DNA of 64,000 nt from Bradysia coprophila (taxonomy: Eukaryota; Arthropoda; Insecta; Diptera; Sciaridae), in NCBI RefSeq assembly GCF_014529535.1, contig NW_023503493.1, positions 3,472,001-3,536,000 on the forward strand, read 5' to 3'. Both the position numbers and the translations under genes were made by a program. Below are positions 45,806 to 57,531 of the stretch, in pieces. Position 1 is the stretch's first letter, and each line of letters begins with the position of its first letter. The notes beneath the pieces are model-generated. The model made no database searches and was not told the DNA's origin. It saw nothing but the letters and a program-made list of their open reading frames with translations.

Positions 45806-48800
45806 ATGGATAATCTGGACGACCGACTACAAAACATAGCGCTCAATGCGAATGAACCACAAAATAACGATGGAGACAAGTGGGGAATGCCGCTGAAGGA
45901 ACTCTATCGGCTAGCAATGACTTTTTACAAAGGTAACGAAAAAAAAACAAATTTTTCCATCGTCCACGGCCCATTGCTCATCTGCGGAAATTTTTTAAAT
46001 TTTACTTCCTGCAGACAAATCCGGCAAAGCAGTTCACTTCAGCTACGAAGACAATTTGAAATTGGTGGCCTTCACGCAACAGGCTTCGCATGGACCGTTA
46101 GACTTACAAAATGCATCACCACTGGGCGTACTCGATGTGATTGGTCGTGATCGACGAATGGCCTGGCAACAATTGGCAAAAATTAGCAAACCTCAGGCGA
46201 TGGAAGGTTTCGTGGACCTGCTGGATCGGCTCTGTCCCCTATTCAAACCGTACGTCGAAGCGATAAAGAAAGATCGGGAGGAGAAACATCGGCTGGCCAT
46301 CGAAAATGAACAAAAGGAACGAGAGCAGCAAAAAATCGAAGAACAGCGATCCGAAGAACAACGCAAAGCCGAAGAACAAAAGAATCGCGAAGAAGTGCAG
46401 AAGCGACAGTTGCAAGACGCCCTCAACCAGCAGACATTTCACCAGTTCAAAGCGTACGCCGAGAAGCAATTTCCCGGTAATCCCGAGCAGCAAGCGGTCC
46501 TCATTCGGCAATTGCAAACGGAACACTATCACCAGTACATGCAACAATTGCAACTGGTCGAAAGTGTGGACCGGCGAAGCATTGATGGTGAACCGTTGAG
46601 TCAGTCGATTGACGGTGCTAGTCAGACACAGATCGTTTCGGAGGAGCAACAGTGTGATAGTGATCAAGATGAATATCCGGTTGTATCGCCGGCCACGATG
46701 TGGACGCGACCGGATATTGAAGCATTCAAACAGGAAGTGTCGGCTGGCAAAGGTGATGGTGTCATTCGGGTTGGGCACGGTGACACCGTAACGGTTCGTG
46801 TTCCTACGCATGGCAATGGAAGTAGTTTATTCTGGGAATTCGCCACCGACAGCTACGATGTGGGATTCGGAGTGTTTTTCGAGTGGGGCAAACCCATGAC
46901 CACCGAAGTTTCAGTTCATATTAGGTGATTGTTGGGTAGCTCGTTACAGTTTGCAGAAAATTTTAATTTTCCTTTTTTGATTTAGCGAAAGTGATGACGA
47001 AGATGGTCTGGACGATGAAGATGGTAGGCTTGCGTTTTTTGAGCTGAAAAATATTTTTAACTTTTCATTTTCTGTTAAAGAACTTCATTCATCCGATGAT
47101 CTCGAATCGGGACCACATCAGCGAGACCATACGCCGCCATCAGTCGGTCGTAGTCGACCGTTAATCACCAGTATTATTCCGGTTTATCGAAGGTGAGATT
47201 GAACGACTAGATTTACCATGTCGATCGAAGACTTCCAATTCGATTGAGTATTTGAATGAATCAGATATTTGATTGATTGACTGTCCCATGAAGACGTCTG
47301 TAATGGGGGGATGTTATGTCATAGGTCGGATTAGCTGTTGTCGACTGTAATTACTGACGTAAATGTCCAGAGTAGACGAAACTTTGAGCGGAAGGATTTA
47401 ATGACCTCCAAAGGAGGTGCGGGAAAACAGGAAAAGTGGGAAAATGTGCAGTTTTGCTGGCATTCTCGCCAAAAGATACTGATAGACCGACTCGATTTTC
47501 TTAAAAATTTAAAATTTTGTTCTGTCTCGTCAATACCCTCCATTTGACATATCGCACACCATTTTTGAGGGAAAACATCCCGAGAAAGGCTCGAGAAACT
47601 AGTGAAATACCGGAAAAACAAAAAAAACTGTTCCGGCAACTTGACTCCAAATTTCTGCCGCTGTTTTGGAGCTCTTCTCGTTGAGTCACGACAATGCCCA
47701 TACGGTAGAAAGTTAGATGGTCACGCTAAACATAGCTAAACAACGTAAAACTCAAAAAAATATTTGTTTTGGGTATCAAAACAGTCGGCGAACTTCCCTC
47801 TTTCCCGCTGTTTTCCTACGGGAAACAGGCAAGTACGCCGACTATTTTGGGACCCAAAATTTCAAAAAATATTAATTTTTCGTTGTTTACATCGGTTTTG
47901 CGTGCCCACCTAACTTTCTAGCGTGAAAGCGTTGTCGCGACTCAACTGAAAGCGCTCCAAAGGAGCGACGAAAGTTTGGGGTCATGTTCTCGGAACAGTT
48001 TTTATTATAAGACACTTTATTACGCATCATTCTACATTAGAGGTGTCCAAAATTGTATGGAAAAATTAAAGTGCCAAAATGTTTGGGGCGTAGGGCAGAA
48101 AATCATTCTATATGGTCCCCTGATAAAAAGTGTCTATGGGACCGACTCGATCCGAATCGATTTAGGGGTCGCTCAGGGACGAAGTATATGAAAAACAGCC
48201 AAAATCGCTTGCAAACCAGGTTTTTAGAAAAATAATTATTTTGGACTGATGATGAAGAGTGATGTTAGGACATCTTAGTTTATATTAGTGTAAAATCATC
48301 ACGAGAAAACACTTTTCAACTTTTCCCGTGTATCGACACCTACTGTGCCCAGGCAGTGCTGGTCAAAGATCAGATTCATAGCGTATATTCTGAGAGCGAG
48401 TCCTTATCTGTGACGACCAGAACCCAAAAAATTATTATGTGGAAATGTTCGGAGTAACAAGGGCTTCAAGATAATGCAAAAAAAAGTTTCGTTATTTCAG
48501 ATTTGTTTGATACTTTTCAGATTAAACTTATTACTCGGCGTCCCCGGCGAACTTTGAAGAGTTGCACTGGACGTCCACGCAAAGGTTCCGATCTCTTTTT
48601 GTCATTTCTTGATAGCTTACCATGTAACCATTCAAAATAAACCAAATTTGTCAGAAGGTACAGACTAAGTCGACTTCGATGAGACCTAATGTGTGCCCAT
48701 GTCGCATTTCTCGAAAATTTCAATATGAAAAAATTCGAAAGATGAAATTTATCATCTTACACACTTTTAAGGTGTATAATTTTGTTGTAATATTCTCATT

Positions 48801-51244
48801 TTGTGTCGTAAATAAGCTCTGCTCAGTCAAAGTTCTGAAAATCATGAAATTTGAAATTTTCGAATTTTTTCATATTGAAATTTTCGAGAAATGCGACATG
48901 GGCACACATTAGGTCTCATCGAAGTCGACTTAGTCTGTACCTTCTGACAAATTTGGTTTATTTTGAATGGTTACATGGTAAGCTATCAAGAAATGACAAA
49001 AAGAGATCGGAACCTTTGCGTGGACGTCCAGTGCAACTCTTCAAAGTTCGCCGGGGACGCCGAGTAATAAGTTTAATCTGAAAAGTATCAAACAAATCTG
49101 AAATAACGAAACTTTTTTTTGCATTATCTTGAAGCCCTTGTTACTCCGAACATTTCCACATAATAATTTTTTGGGTTCTGGTCGTCACAGATAAGGACTC
49201 GCTCTCAGAATATACGCTATGAATCTGATCTTTGACCAGCACTGCCTGGGCACAGTAGGTGTCGATACACGGGAAAAGTTGAAAAGTGTTTTCTCGTGAT
49301 GATTTTACACTAATATAAACTAAGATGTCCTAACATCACTCTTCATCATCAGTCCAAAATAATTATTTTTCTAAAAACCTGGTTTGCAAGCGATTTTGGC
49401 TGTTTTTCATATACTTCGTCCCTGAGCGACCCCTAAATCGATTCGGATCGAGTCGGTCCCATAGACACTTTTTATCAGGGGACCATATAGAATGATTTTC
49501 TGCCCTACGCCTCAAACATTTTGGCACTTTAGTTTTTTGGACACCCCTATTCTACATAACCAATGAATCATACATGAGAAACGATAAAAAAAAGAAATTA
49601 AAAGGAAAAGCAACAACTACTGAAGTAAATGGAATTCGTCCAGCTTGGTAATCTTAGGGATGCTAGAAATGACACACATAGCATTACCGCTCTGAATGGA
49701 CAAAGAAAATCTTTGAAACAGATAATGCCTAGTCCTAGGTTCTACCGTCTTTCGGATCAAGTTCGCATCAATTTTGTTCAGAAGATTCACAGCTTCTTCG
49801 GACCATGGGCCCAAGGACTCTACTGCCACCGCGACGAAGTGATAGCTGGTCTTTATTTTCGAGTATTTTGAATGTTTTCGAGCCGAAGCTTTTACCGACG
49901 CCATGCCCGAACGTTTTGTCCCAATCATGTTGGAAGGTGCCTGAGAATCTGCGCAGGTCACATCCCAAACAAGCGCTCTTCCTTTCTTTTTTTATTTGTT
50001 TTGTTTGGTTTTGTTTTGCCTGTTTTTCACCAGTAATTTAAGCAAATCTCTGAATGTTTTCGCTCAAAAATGGTTTGAGGGATTCTTTTGAAAAACAGCC
50101 GACCGAAGTCGGACGCATTTTCCAGTGGAATTTTTTCATGTTCCCAGAAAGCTAGTATAAGACCGTAGTATAAGGCCAAAGCCACTTTCAAAATACATGG
50201 TCGTTCGAGGTGTCATTAGACAGGTAATTTTATGTTGCTTCCGGGCAAACAGGGTCTTATGGGGGTTTGGATGCATCTACGATGAAATATGAGATGTTGA
50301 AGTGTTCAGGTACTCATATTTTAGAGTAGATACTACGAAACTTCCGTAAGACCCTATTTTCCCCGAAACAACACAAAATTACCTTTCTAATGACACCCCA
50401 CACGACCCTGTACGGCTCGTGTAACTGGAGAAATTTCTGGAAGAAAAGTGTAAGTTTTCGGTCTTCTGATCACCTCCACTAGCCACACAAGCTTCGAAGA
50501 TTTTTTTTGAAAGTGATTTTGGCTTCTAGGGTCGAATACCTAACCATTCCGGGCAGAATTATTAAAATTCCACTGGAAAATGTGTCCGATTTCAGAAGAC
50601 GGAAGAACCCCTCTGTGCGATGTGTCAAATGATTGACGAAGCGAAACAAAATATTTAATTTTTAAGAAAATCAGATTTGTACAACAACAGCAGTTTTCCT
50701 GCACCTACTGTACCGTTTCCACTCAGATACAAAGTTGGTTCCAGAAATGAAACGAATTCTTCCGCTTTAGAGTTTGGTTCGATCAGCGAAATGATATCGT
50801 TTCTGCGAGCCGGAGTGTTTTCTGTCGTCATCATATCTCTGGATTCGACTAGAAAAAGTGAAACGTTAGGAGTTTCCAATCGGTCCGGAATTCGGAGTAC
50901 AATTTCGTCATTCGGACAACTCTACAATGAGTCTCAGTCTCTGAGTCTTAACGACAAAATTTCCACCGAATTTCGTCGAATCAGTTCAGTTGCTGCTCAA
51001 TGATTTGAAACGGTTGGGGTTCCGGATTTAACAGACGTCTTCAATCGACAGCTCGAGCCCAGTGAACTTCCATTCAATTCTCGTTGTTGTTTTTTCACCC
51101 TTGATAAATAGAAACTCAGAATCGGAGGTTTACGTTGGTTCCCACAATTATCCCGGCGAGGGCGTCTACCTTCTGAAATTCGACAATTCGTACAGTCTAT
51201 GGCGATCTAAAACATTGTACTATCGCGTCTACTACACACGATAA
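45806..51244 (+). CDS. ACBD3: ACBD3/GCP60-like Golgi protein (ACBP plus GOLD domains), 5 exons
   Basis: Exons 45806-45932, 46015-46924, 46986-47023, 47081-47192 and 51112-51244 are phase-consistent and give 439 aa. Residues about 25-110 form an acyl-CoA-binding domain ('[14 protein letters not shown]', '[12 protein letters not shown]'). Residues about 120-180 are a Glu/Lys/Gln-rich coiled coil. The C-terminal GOLD domain (about 269-439: '[19 protein letters not shown]', 'VGFGVFFEW', '[15 protein letters not shown]', 'LYYRVYYTR') is interrupted by an acidic insert encoded by exons 3 and 4. This order is specific to ACBD3, a Golgi scaffold that binds giantin and PI4KB and helps keep Golgi structure. 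Human ACBD3 is longer (about 528 aa). The 3.9-kb last intron carries a 1.5-kb foldback transposon, yet the last exon is intact and in phase. Confidence 0.95.
47412..47560 (-). repeat. Dispersed repeat R1 in ACBD3 last intron
   Basis: GGTGCGGGAAAACAGGAAAA, a 'GATACTGATAGACCGACTCG' block and 'TTTTGTTCTGTCTCGTCAAT' in family order. A further related block (47735-47945) repeats part of the host of copy 1 at 20119 in both orientations. Confidence 0.6.
48038..49549. mobile_element. 1.5-kb hAT-like foldback element in ACBD3 intron
   Basis: Arms of about 710 bp (48038-48748 and about 48852-49549) are near-exact inverse complements around a loop of about 100 bp. The ends are TAGAGGTGTCC and, inverted, TAGGGGTGTCC. 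An exact octamer duplication TTCTACAT lies outside (48030-48037, 49550-49557). The 8-bp duplication and YAGNGGTGTCC ends match hAT transposons. No transposase is encoded; the mirrored small frames are by-products of the palindrome. Confidence 0.9.
50385..50712 (+). repeat. Dispersed repeats R2 then R1 in ACBD3 intron
   Basis: 50385-50600 matches the R2 blocks of 10235-10460. 50630-50712 carries 'GCGAAACAAAATATTTAATT' of R1. The following open stretch up to 51003 has no recognisable domain. Confidence 0.6.
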
Positions 51245-51581
51245 ACGCTGCGTCGCATTTGATATCGTCGAATCGAGTCATGAAGTGACTAAACGGATGG
51301 CGGATGCGTTGGTTTTTTTTCATATTTTTAATTTAAAATTTATTTTCTATGCACAAAATCACCCAATTCTATCATCAAGGAAAACAATTATTTATCAAAA
51401 ATACAAAGAAACAAAATACAAAAAATGTTAGCAAAACTCTACCTGGCATCAAATCTATCTAGAAATTTACTGCAGACTATAAATGGTGAAAATCGATAAT
51501 TGAGTGTTGTTGTCGTTTAGATTGTGCTGTACAATGGCGAAGTAAAAAAAAAAATGAAAATTGTGAGACCACAACTGGTGC

Positions 51582-51587
51582 AATAAA
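51582..51587 (+). terminator. Candidate polyadenylation signal of ACBD3
   Basis: AATAAA about 340 nt after the stop codon, just before the convergent LRR remnant. No transcript evidence. Confidence 0.5.
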
Positions 51588-52014
51588 TGACTGGAATTTT
51601 AATGTAAATTTGAGTTTTATCTTTCGTTTAATATGAAGAAAACTTAAGAATTGATGAATGAAAGTGGCGAAAATTCAATGTCATCGTACAATCGAAGCAT
51701 GCTAATTCCCACGTTGAGCTTAGTTCCATGTGATATGCAAGAATTATGCAGTTCCAACACCTTCAACTCCACACACTTTTCACTTTGAATAATTTCGAAG
51801 AATCGATTGTCCGCAACAAAACCGACACCAAGTCTTATCCCAACAAAAATCTCTTCTAGAAAAGTGTGACGCAGTCTTTGAAGTACACTTTCTAAAATGA
51901 ATGATATCGCTTGAGTTGACGCTTTCAGCTTCGTTACGCAAAAATTAAATTTTACATCCAATTTTAGTTCAAACAAGCTTAGTTTTTTTCATCATCTGCC
52001 AAATAATTTTTACC

Positions 52015-52295
52015 AAAAGAAATTTGACTGAAAATAGAAAATTTGACGAAAATAGAAAATTTGACGAAAATCGAAAATTTGACGAAAATCGAAAATTTGA
52101 CGAAAATCGAAAATTTGACGAAAATCGAAAATTTGATGAAAATCGAAAATTTGACGAAAATCGAAAATCGAAAATTGTGACGAAAATCGAAAATTTGAAA
52201 AAATTCGGAAATTTGACAAAATTCAAAAATTTGACTAAATTCGAAAATTTGACAAAGTTCGAAAATTTGACAAAATTGGAAAATTTGATGAAGAA
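52015..52295. repeat. Minisatellite of GACGAAAATCGAAAATTT units
   Basis: About 15 nearly regular 18-bp units, the cleanest of the four related arrays, become degenerate after 52200. Confidence 0.93.
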
Positions 52296-52790
52296 AGTAA
52301 TTCTCTATCTGCCACCATTCAAGAAATATCCATTTCCAACTTTCGACATTTTTCACATATACCCCTCTGTTCTACTCGTAAAACTCTGAGACTTTGCCGA
52401 AGAAAGTAACTCTCTATCTCTCATAATCGCAAAAATATTAGTCCTTTTGAGCTCGAGTAGCTCAAAATTTGGTCACTCTAATCACTCTAGCTCAAACGAA
52501 TCTGCCCCGATTTTTTAAATTATTTTTTTGTTCGAATCGTGTTACGAATACCTTTCATTTGATGGGTCGCACGCCTCTGTAGGTTTCAATACAGCTAAGC
52601 TACAGCCGAAAACGCGTTTCCGACCCTCGAAAACCACACTCAGAAACCACTTCGAGGCAAATAAAACAAAATTCTGGTTTTTCCTGGGGTAATGGCGTAT
52701 CACATTTTCATTTTTATGCCCACCCTGAGGTTCCTGCAAAATTTCATGGAGATTGGCTGACTGGCTTCCGAGATCGACCGTCGATAGATA

Positions 52791-53832
52791 CACGGAAAAT
52801 TCGTGGATTTCGTTAAAGGCTGTGTAACTTATAATGTGGCTGCAGTTCTTATAATATAGCTGCAAGACTTATAAAAATATAGCTACTGAACGCATATCCT
52901 ATTAATGTTGGTTATTTACCTGCAATGTGAGTTACACAACTATATTATAGATTACAGAGCTACATTATGCATCGACAACACATGTTATAGCTAGGATTTG
53001 CATATTGTGGCTGTGTACTCTATATCATAGCTGTGTAACGCATATTTGACGTATGAAAAATATAGCTGTGTGCTGCATATCAGAAAATGTATGGGACCAT
53101 GCATTCAAGTTGTGATTCGTACTGACGCTTGGTCGGACTCAATGTTAACAGATAAAGAAAAATCGTAAAATAGCTTGGCTGATTTTAATAAAGCTTGATT
53201 GTCAGGTTATAGAAATACCTCTTCAATAGTCAAAATCCGTGGAAACACAGACGAATGAAAGTATATATCCGTATATATCAGAAATCTCATGCATTAGAAA
53301 CGAATTAAGCCAAGTAACTGCTCCCAAATGTCAAACTAGGAATTTCACAGAAAACAATTGAATAGGCGATTCTTCACGCAGGCAGTCTCAATTCACTTTC
53401 TTTCAGAACCTGAAACAATGCTCCAATGACAACTCACTAAAGTAAAAATGCTAAATATGAATACTACAGACTTGAATTAGGCTGTGTGCCTTATAATATA
53501 GATGCAGAATTTATATTGCGGTAACAACGCTTCGAAATAATGACGTGTTAAAGCACAAGCAAAATTAGCACAACAGCATCATAGGTGACGGTCGGATTCT
53601 CAGGTTAAGCATCAATGGGCGCGGTTAGTACTTGGATGGGTGACCGCAAAATTCATGAAAGTTTAGGAAAAAATTTTATTTCTCGAGATAGATTTGAAAC
53701 GCGTCTCACAGCTATAATATAAGTTACACAGCTATTTTAACTACAGTCTTCGCAATATGCATTACACAGCTATATGCCAAAAAATGGGGGTGCTAAGTCC
53801 ACTTATAGATCTCACACGCATATTGGGATTTT
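52791..53832. mobile_element. Terminal-inverted-repeat element rich in TATAGCTGTGTAA motifs
   Basis: Ends TACACGGAAAAT and its exact complement are flanked by GATAGA on both sides, in a GATA microsatellite that makes the duplication length uncertain. The inside has many copies of 'ATATAGCTGTGTAA'-like sequence and a 5S rRNA-derived segment. Copy A lacks this insertion. No protein is encoded. Confidence 0.65.
53590..53647 (+). pseudogene. 5S rRNA-derived fragment
   Basis: The segment GGGCGCGGTTAGTACTTGG followed by ATGGGTGACCGC, preceded by 'GGTTAAGCATCAA', corresponds to the 3' half of animal 5S rRNA and covers its internal Pol III promoter. The 5' half and last about 25 nt are missing, so it is not a functional 5S gene. 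Confidence 0.85.
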
Positions 53833-54639
53833 CCGTGTAGATAGATAGAAACATACAGAGTAAGTTGAAAGATTTTGATTGTTTGGGAAAAGTCAATTTG
53901 GTGCATTTTGTATGAAAAGTGACCAATTTCAAAACGATGTATCTCCGGCAATTTTAAACCTACATAGTCGAGTGATAGCTCGTTTTGCTCGTATTTGAAG
54001 CGAGAATATGATAGAATATGTTTTGTGGTGATATAAACCAAAGGGTAGAAACTGAAATGTTCGGCTATATATAGTTGCCGCGTCTCAAAAAAAATTCTTC
54101 GTTCTTTTTTTGGAAGTTAGACTGCGTCAAGTCCTCCGCTATCGCTCCGGACATGATGCTCTGCAGGTCAACGTTGGTAGTAATTTGGTCGATGTCGTCG
54201 CTAGTGAGGAACGACTCATCGTCCATTGTCTCTACTGTCAATTTCGTCAACCGAAGATGAATCTTAGTGAACTCCTTCCAATTGATTTTGCCCACCATAA
54301 GATTTTGAATCCGTAGCGTTTTGAGATTGGGAAATTCGACAGTATTCAATGACTCAGTCATTGACACATTCATTGAGTCAATCGAAATGGAATCGATTTT
54401 GGTTAGATGTTGAGCCATTGGTGCCAGAACGTTCGCACCGAAGACCTGACACAAAATTACACGACGAATGTTTGGAAGTAGTTTCATAAAATTTACAATG
54501 AATTCTGTGTCCTCCGGCACGTAACCCATTAATCTCATCTCACAAACACTGCAATTCGCCTTCAATCGTTTGTAAATGTTGTTGTCGCGTGGTATTTGAT
54601 CGACGTTCACACTCAATCTGTTCAAGTAACCACTTTCAA

Positions 54640-55165
54640 AAAAATTCTTCGAAGCTTGTGTGGCTGGTGAAAGGTGAGCAAAAAACGAAAAATTCCAATT
54701 TTCTTACAAAAATTTCTCCAGTTAAACGAGACGTACAGGGTCGTCTGGGGTGTCATTAGAAAGGTAATCACATGTACTATTGAGCCGAATAGGGACTTGA
54801 TGGTTTTAAAATTCATCCACACTGAAATATGTGCAGTTGAAGTTTTCAGCCGAAGACTTCCACTCTTCTTACAGAAATTTCTCGAGGTACACAAAACGTA
54901 CATGGTCGTGTGGGGTATCATTTGAAAGGTAATTCTATGTGTTCTTAGGCCAAATAGGGACTTATGGGGTTTAGATGCATATGCGATGAAATATAGGCAC
55001 TTAAACATTTCAACTTCTATTTCATCGCATATGCATCCAAACCACATAAAACCCGATTTGGCCCAAAAGCACATACGTACAATTACCCTGTACGGCTCGT
55101 ATAACTGGAGAAATTTTTGTAAGAAAATTGCAATTTTTCGGTCGGCTGTTTTCCAAAAGAATCCC
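54640..55165. repeat. Dispersed repeat R2, multiple partial copies
   Basis: 'CAGTTAAACGAGACGTACAGGG', 'CATTAGAAAGGTAATC'-type blocks occur three times (54715-54770, 54880-54935, 55070-55120), partly inverted. A palindrome at 54951-55064 ('ATGCATATGCGATGAAATA') sits in the middle. Confidence 0.65.
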
Positions 55166-57160
55166 TCTTCACAACACAGCTGATGCTATTCGACACCCAG
55201 CCACGCAACGTAGTGCATAGTGCATGCTATTTGACACCGGTGCCGAATAGCATCGGCCTTTTTATTATGACGAAAAGAATGAGAACACCAGTCTAGGTGT
55301 TGTCTAAGGTTGTCTAAACGAGGTTGTGGTAGTAGTTTACATCCTTGTTTTCATCCTTGCTAAACTGTTTTACTTGTTAAGTGTAAAGGTTGCAGCCGAG
55401 CCAATGGCATGCTAGGCAAAATATTACATTGTTCCAAACAGGGACATAGGTTATTTTACACCATAGAACCATCGATTTAATGAGTTTTTAACGCTCATGT
55501 CAGAGAAGTAATGACTCATTTTCCCAAGGCTTAGTGCTCAAAACCGGTTTTCCCAGAGAGATGCTAATATGACAACAGAGTCGTTTCGACGGATATTAGC
55601 ATATATCTCGGTTTTTTGCATTTTCTGGTCAAACGACAACAAAGTACCGTACTGTCTTGCTGTGACATTTTTTGTTGAGGTGTGTGGGATGTATTCCACC
55701 CCATGGCAAAGTTGACTAAAGACTAATATTTTCGGTTCATTTTACATCTTGTGATAATCAACTTTCGCATGGCATTAGAACGGAATACATTCGATGCTGC
55801 TACGTAAATTTATTAATTCGGAAATAACCTCGTAAAGTCACTCGTGCTTTTCAGCAACTTGCTTCGGTAGCTGTATTTTCGACAAGCGATGTTGTACATC
55901 TCGCCTTCGTCTCTGATATACAAACTCTTAAAAAGACAGCTACTGAAGCGTATTGCTTGAAAAACAGTTTGCTTTTATCAACAAAATTCTTACCTCATGT
56001 AATGGATTACTTTCGCAGACTCCAATGTAATCTACCATTATATAATAAGGGGAAAAATGTGAAAAATAGTGACGTTTCGTGTGGATTTTGTTAATCCGAG
56101 GCGAAGCTCAAAGAACACATGAAAACGATACTTTTCATCTTCTTATCCCGAGTTAAGTGTTGGATTTTATCTGATTTAAACGATAATCTTGATGTTATCC
56201 CTCTAGGTCAAATTTGCTTATCTCGATATACCTGTTCTAGGCAGATAAAATAGCGTATGCACCGCTACCCTAAATGATTATTTTGACGATTTGAATTATG
56301 TGCCCCACCTTCCAAATCTTCAAAGTTAACATTTTAGACAGAGGTGCATAATTCATAATAATTTATTATTATTATTTCAAGCACAACTTTCGACGCCTTT
56401 AACATATAAAATCCATTACGTAACTCGGGATAAAAATGAAAAGTAACGTTTTCGTGTGTTTATCGACCTCTGCTACGACTTGGATTAACAAAATTCACAT
56501 GAAACGCCTATTTTTCTATTTTTTTATCCCTTGTTATGTAAATGACTTGACTATTACATGCTTTTCCCTAAGTGTGTAATGGGCCACTTTCGACCCTAGG
56601 GAAATCAAAAGTCTTTGAGTCTTTGTATTTCCTTATGACACTTTCGGTTCCGGGATGAGGCGTCACATTCACAATTAACAAAAATCCGCTCATTAATAAT
56701 CTTCAGCATTTATTCATGTCGTTCATGTACAATAACATCAAATGGGCTTTCCTTCCTTCCTAAAACATTTTTAAGATCCATTTCATATACATAAAAAACA
56801 AATTTATTTTCTATTCAACATTTCGCTTGTGTCACAAAATAATATTAATTTCAATTGTTTTTTTTTTGTCTGATTTGATTGAAGTGTTTTCTACAACAAT
56901 AAGCAAGACCAAGAACACTTTCTGCCTCGGTCTGTTCCAATAGAACTTTTTTTAAACTAAAGGCGACAGAGATTTTACGTGGACAGTTTTGCTCAGGATG
57001 AGTCGATTAATTTTTTCATCAATAAAATGCCAGCATTCCATGGTTATTCGGATACCAGGAGCTCATTTGCACGAACATTATTACAGACGAATTTTAGGCC
57101 CACAGGAAAGTATGCAAATTCGAATCTTGGTGTGACGTAAAAACGTGTGGATGCTTGAAG
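55166..57160. other. Gene-free stretch with foldback-type repeats
   Basis: A short palindrome lies at 55190-55250 ('GATGCTATTCGACACC'/'GTGCCGAATAGCATC'). Two R3 copies in opposite orientation lie at 56040-56190 and 56395-56550 ('ATTTTGTTAATCCGAGGCGA', 'TATCCCGAGTTA'). AATAAA on the minus strand at about 56803-56808 could end the USF transcript. No coding region is recognised. Confidence 0.5.
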
Positions 57161-57165
57161 ATATG

Positions 57166-57340
57166 TTTCGCCACAAGGTGCCGCGTCACCACAAGGTGCC
57201 GAGTCATCACAAGGTGCCGAGTCATCACAAGGTGCCGAGTCACCACAAGATCCTGAGTCACCACAAGATCCTGAGTCGCCATAAAATCCTGAGTCAAAAC
57301 ACGATGCAGAGTCACCACAAGATCCCGAGTGACCACAAGA
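57166..57340. repeat. 18-bp minisatellite, about 10 units
   Basis: Units of CACAAGGTGCCGAGTCAC grade into CACAAGATCCTGAGTCAC. An 18-bp period keeps frames open on both strands (HKVPSH-type repeats), which explains the open frames without implying a protein. It lies about 190 nt downstream of the USF stop and may be in its 3' UTR. Confidence 0.93.
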
Positions 57341-57531
57341 AATAGGCGTTTCAAAGAAAAAATATATTCAAAATTTCGATATCCATCCTACAGCGCGGTC
57401 TTTCCAAAAAATTATTAACAAACAGAAAATAATGATCAGAAGCTTTACGCACTTCATCATCCGTGGTACAACAACTTTTCCATATATTCCCTTTATGCTA
57501 AATCATCACATTTTAGTCTCTGACCTATAAA

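Larger units (their letters stand above)
51838..54156 (+). mobile_element. Helitron/HINE-like non-autonomous element, copy B, inside LRR gene
   Basis: Left end TCCCAACAAAAATCTC and right end CCGGACATGA are the same as in copy A. It lies between A (51837) and T (54157) without duplication. The left half of the inverted repeat is present; the right half is replaced by the minisatellite (52015-52295). The module 52288-52730 and the terminal block 53840-54156 match copy A closely. A TIR element with a 5S rRNA fragment is nested at 52791-53832. Confidence 0.75.
51644..54625 (-). pseudogene. LRR-like gene fragment split by a transposon
   Basis: The upstream part (54622-54157) shows leucine-rich spacing ('PNIRRVILCQVFGANVLAPM', 'FPNLKTLRIQNLMV', 'LRLTKLTVETM'). 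The downstream part (51837-51644) ends with 'CVELKVLELHNSCI' and a natural stop. The 2.3-kb element 51838-54156 lies between them; deleting it joins the halves in frame (…LQSI|RLGVGF…). The 5' end is missing: at about 54630 the sequence passes into repeat R2, and the open frame there has no ATG. LRR assignment rests on periodicity. It could be an F-box-type LRR protein, but no F-box is visible. It lies convergent to ACBD3. Confidence 0.7.

Noticed and set aside
46239..46811. 190-residue open frame antisense to ACBD3
   Set aside because: It is the complement of the Glu/Lys/Gln-rich coiled-coil codons, which gives Leu/Phe-rich artefacts; no domain.
48517..49081. Identical frames '[19 protein letters not shown]' on both strands
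   Set aside because: Product of the hAT-like palindrome symmetry; non-coding.
50677..51003. Possible 108-residue exon in the last ACBD3 intron
   Set aside because: No recognisable domain, an overlapping antisense frame of similar length, and ACBD3 splices in phase without it.
53590..53647. Functional 5S rRNA gene
   Set aside because: Only the middle-to-3' part is present and the 5' half is unrelated; called a derived fragment.
57166..57340. CRISPR array
   Set aside because: Units are contiguous with no spacers, in a eukaryotic genome; it is a minisatellite.
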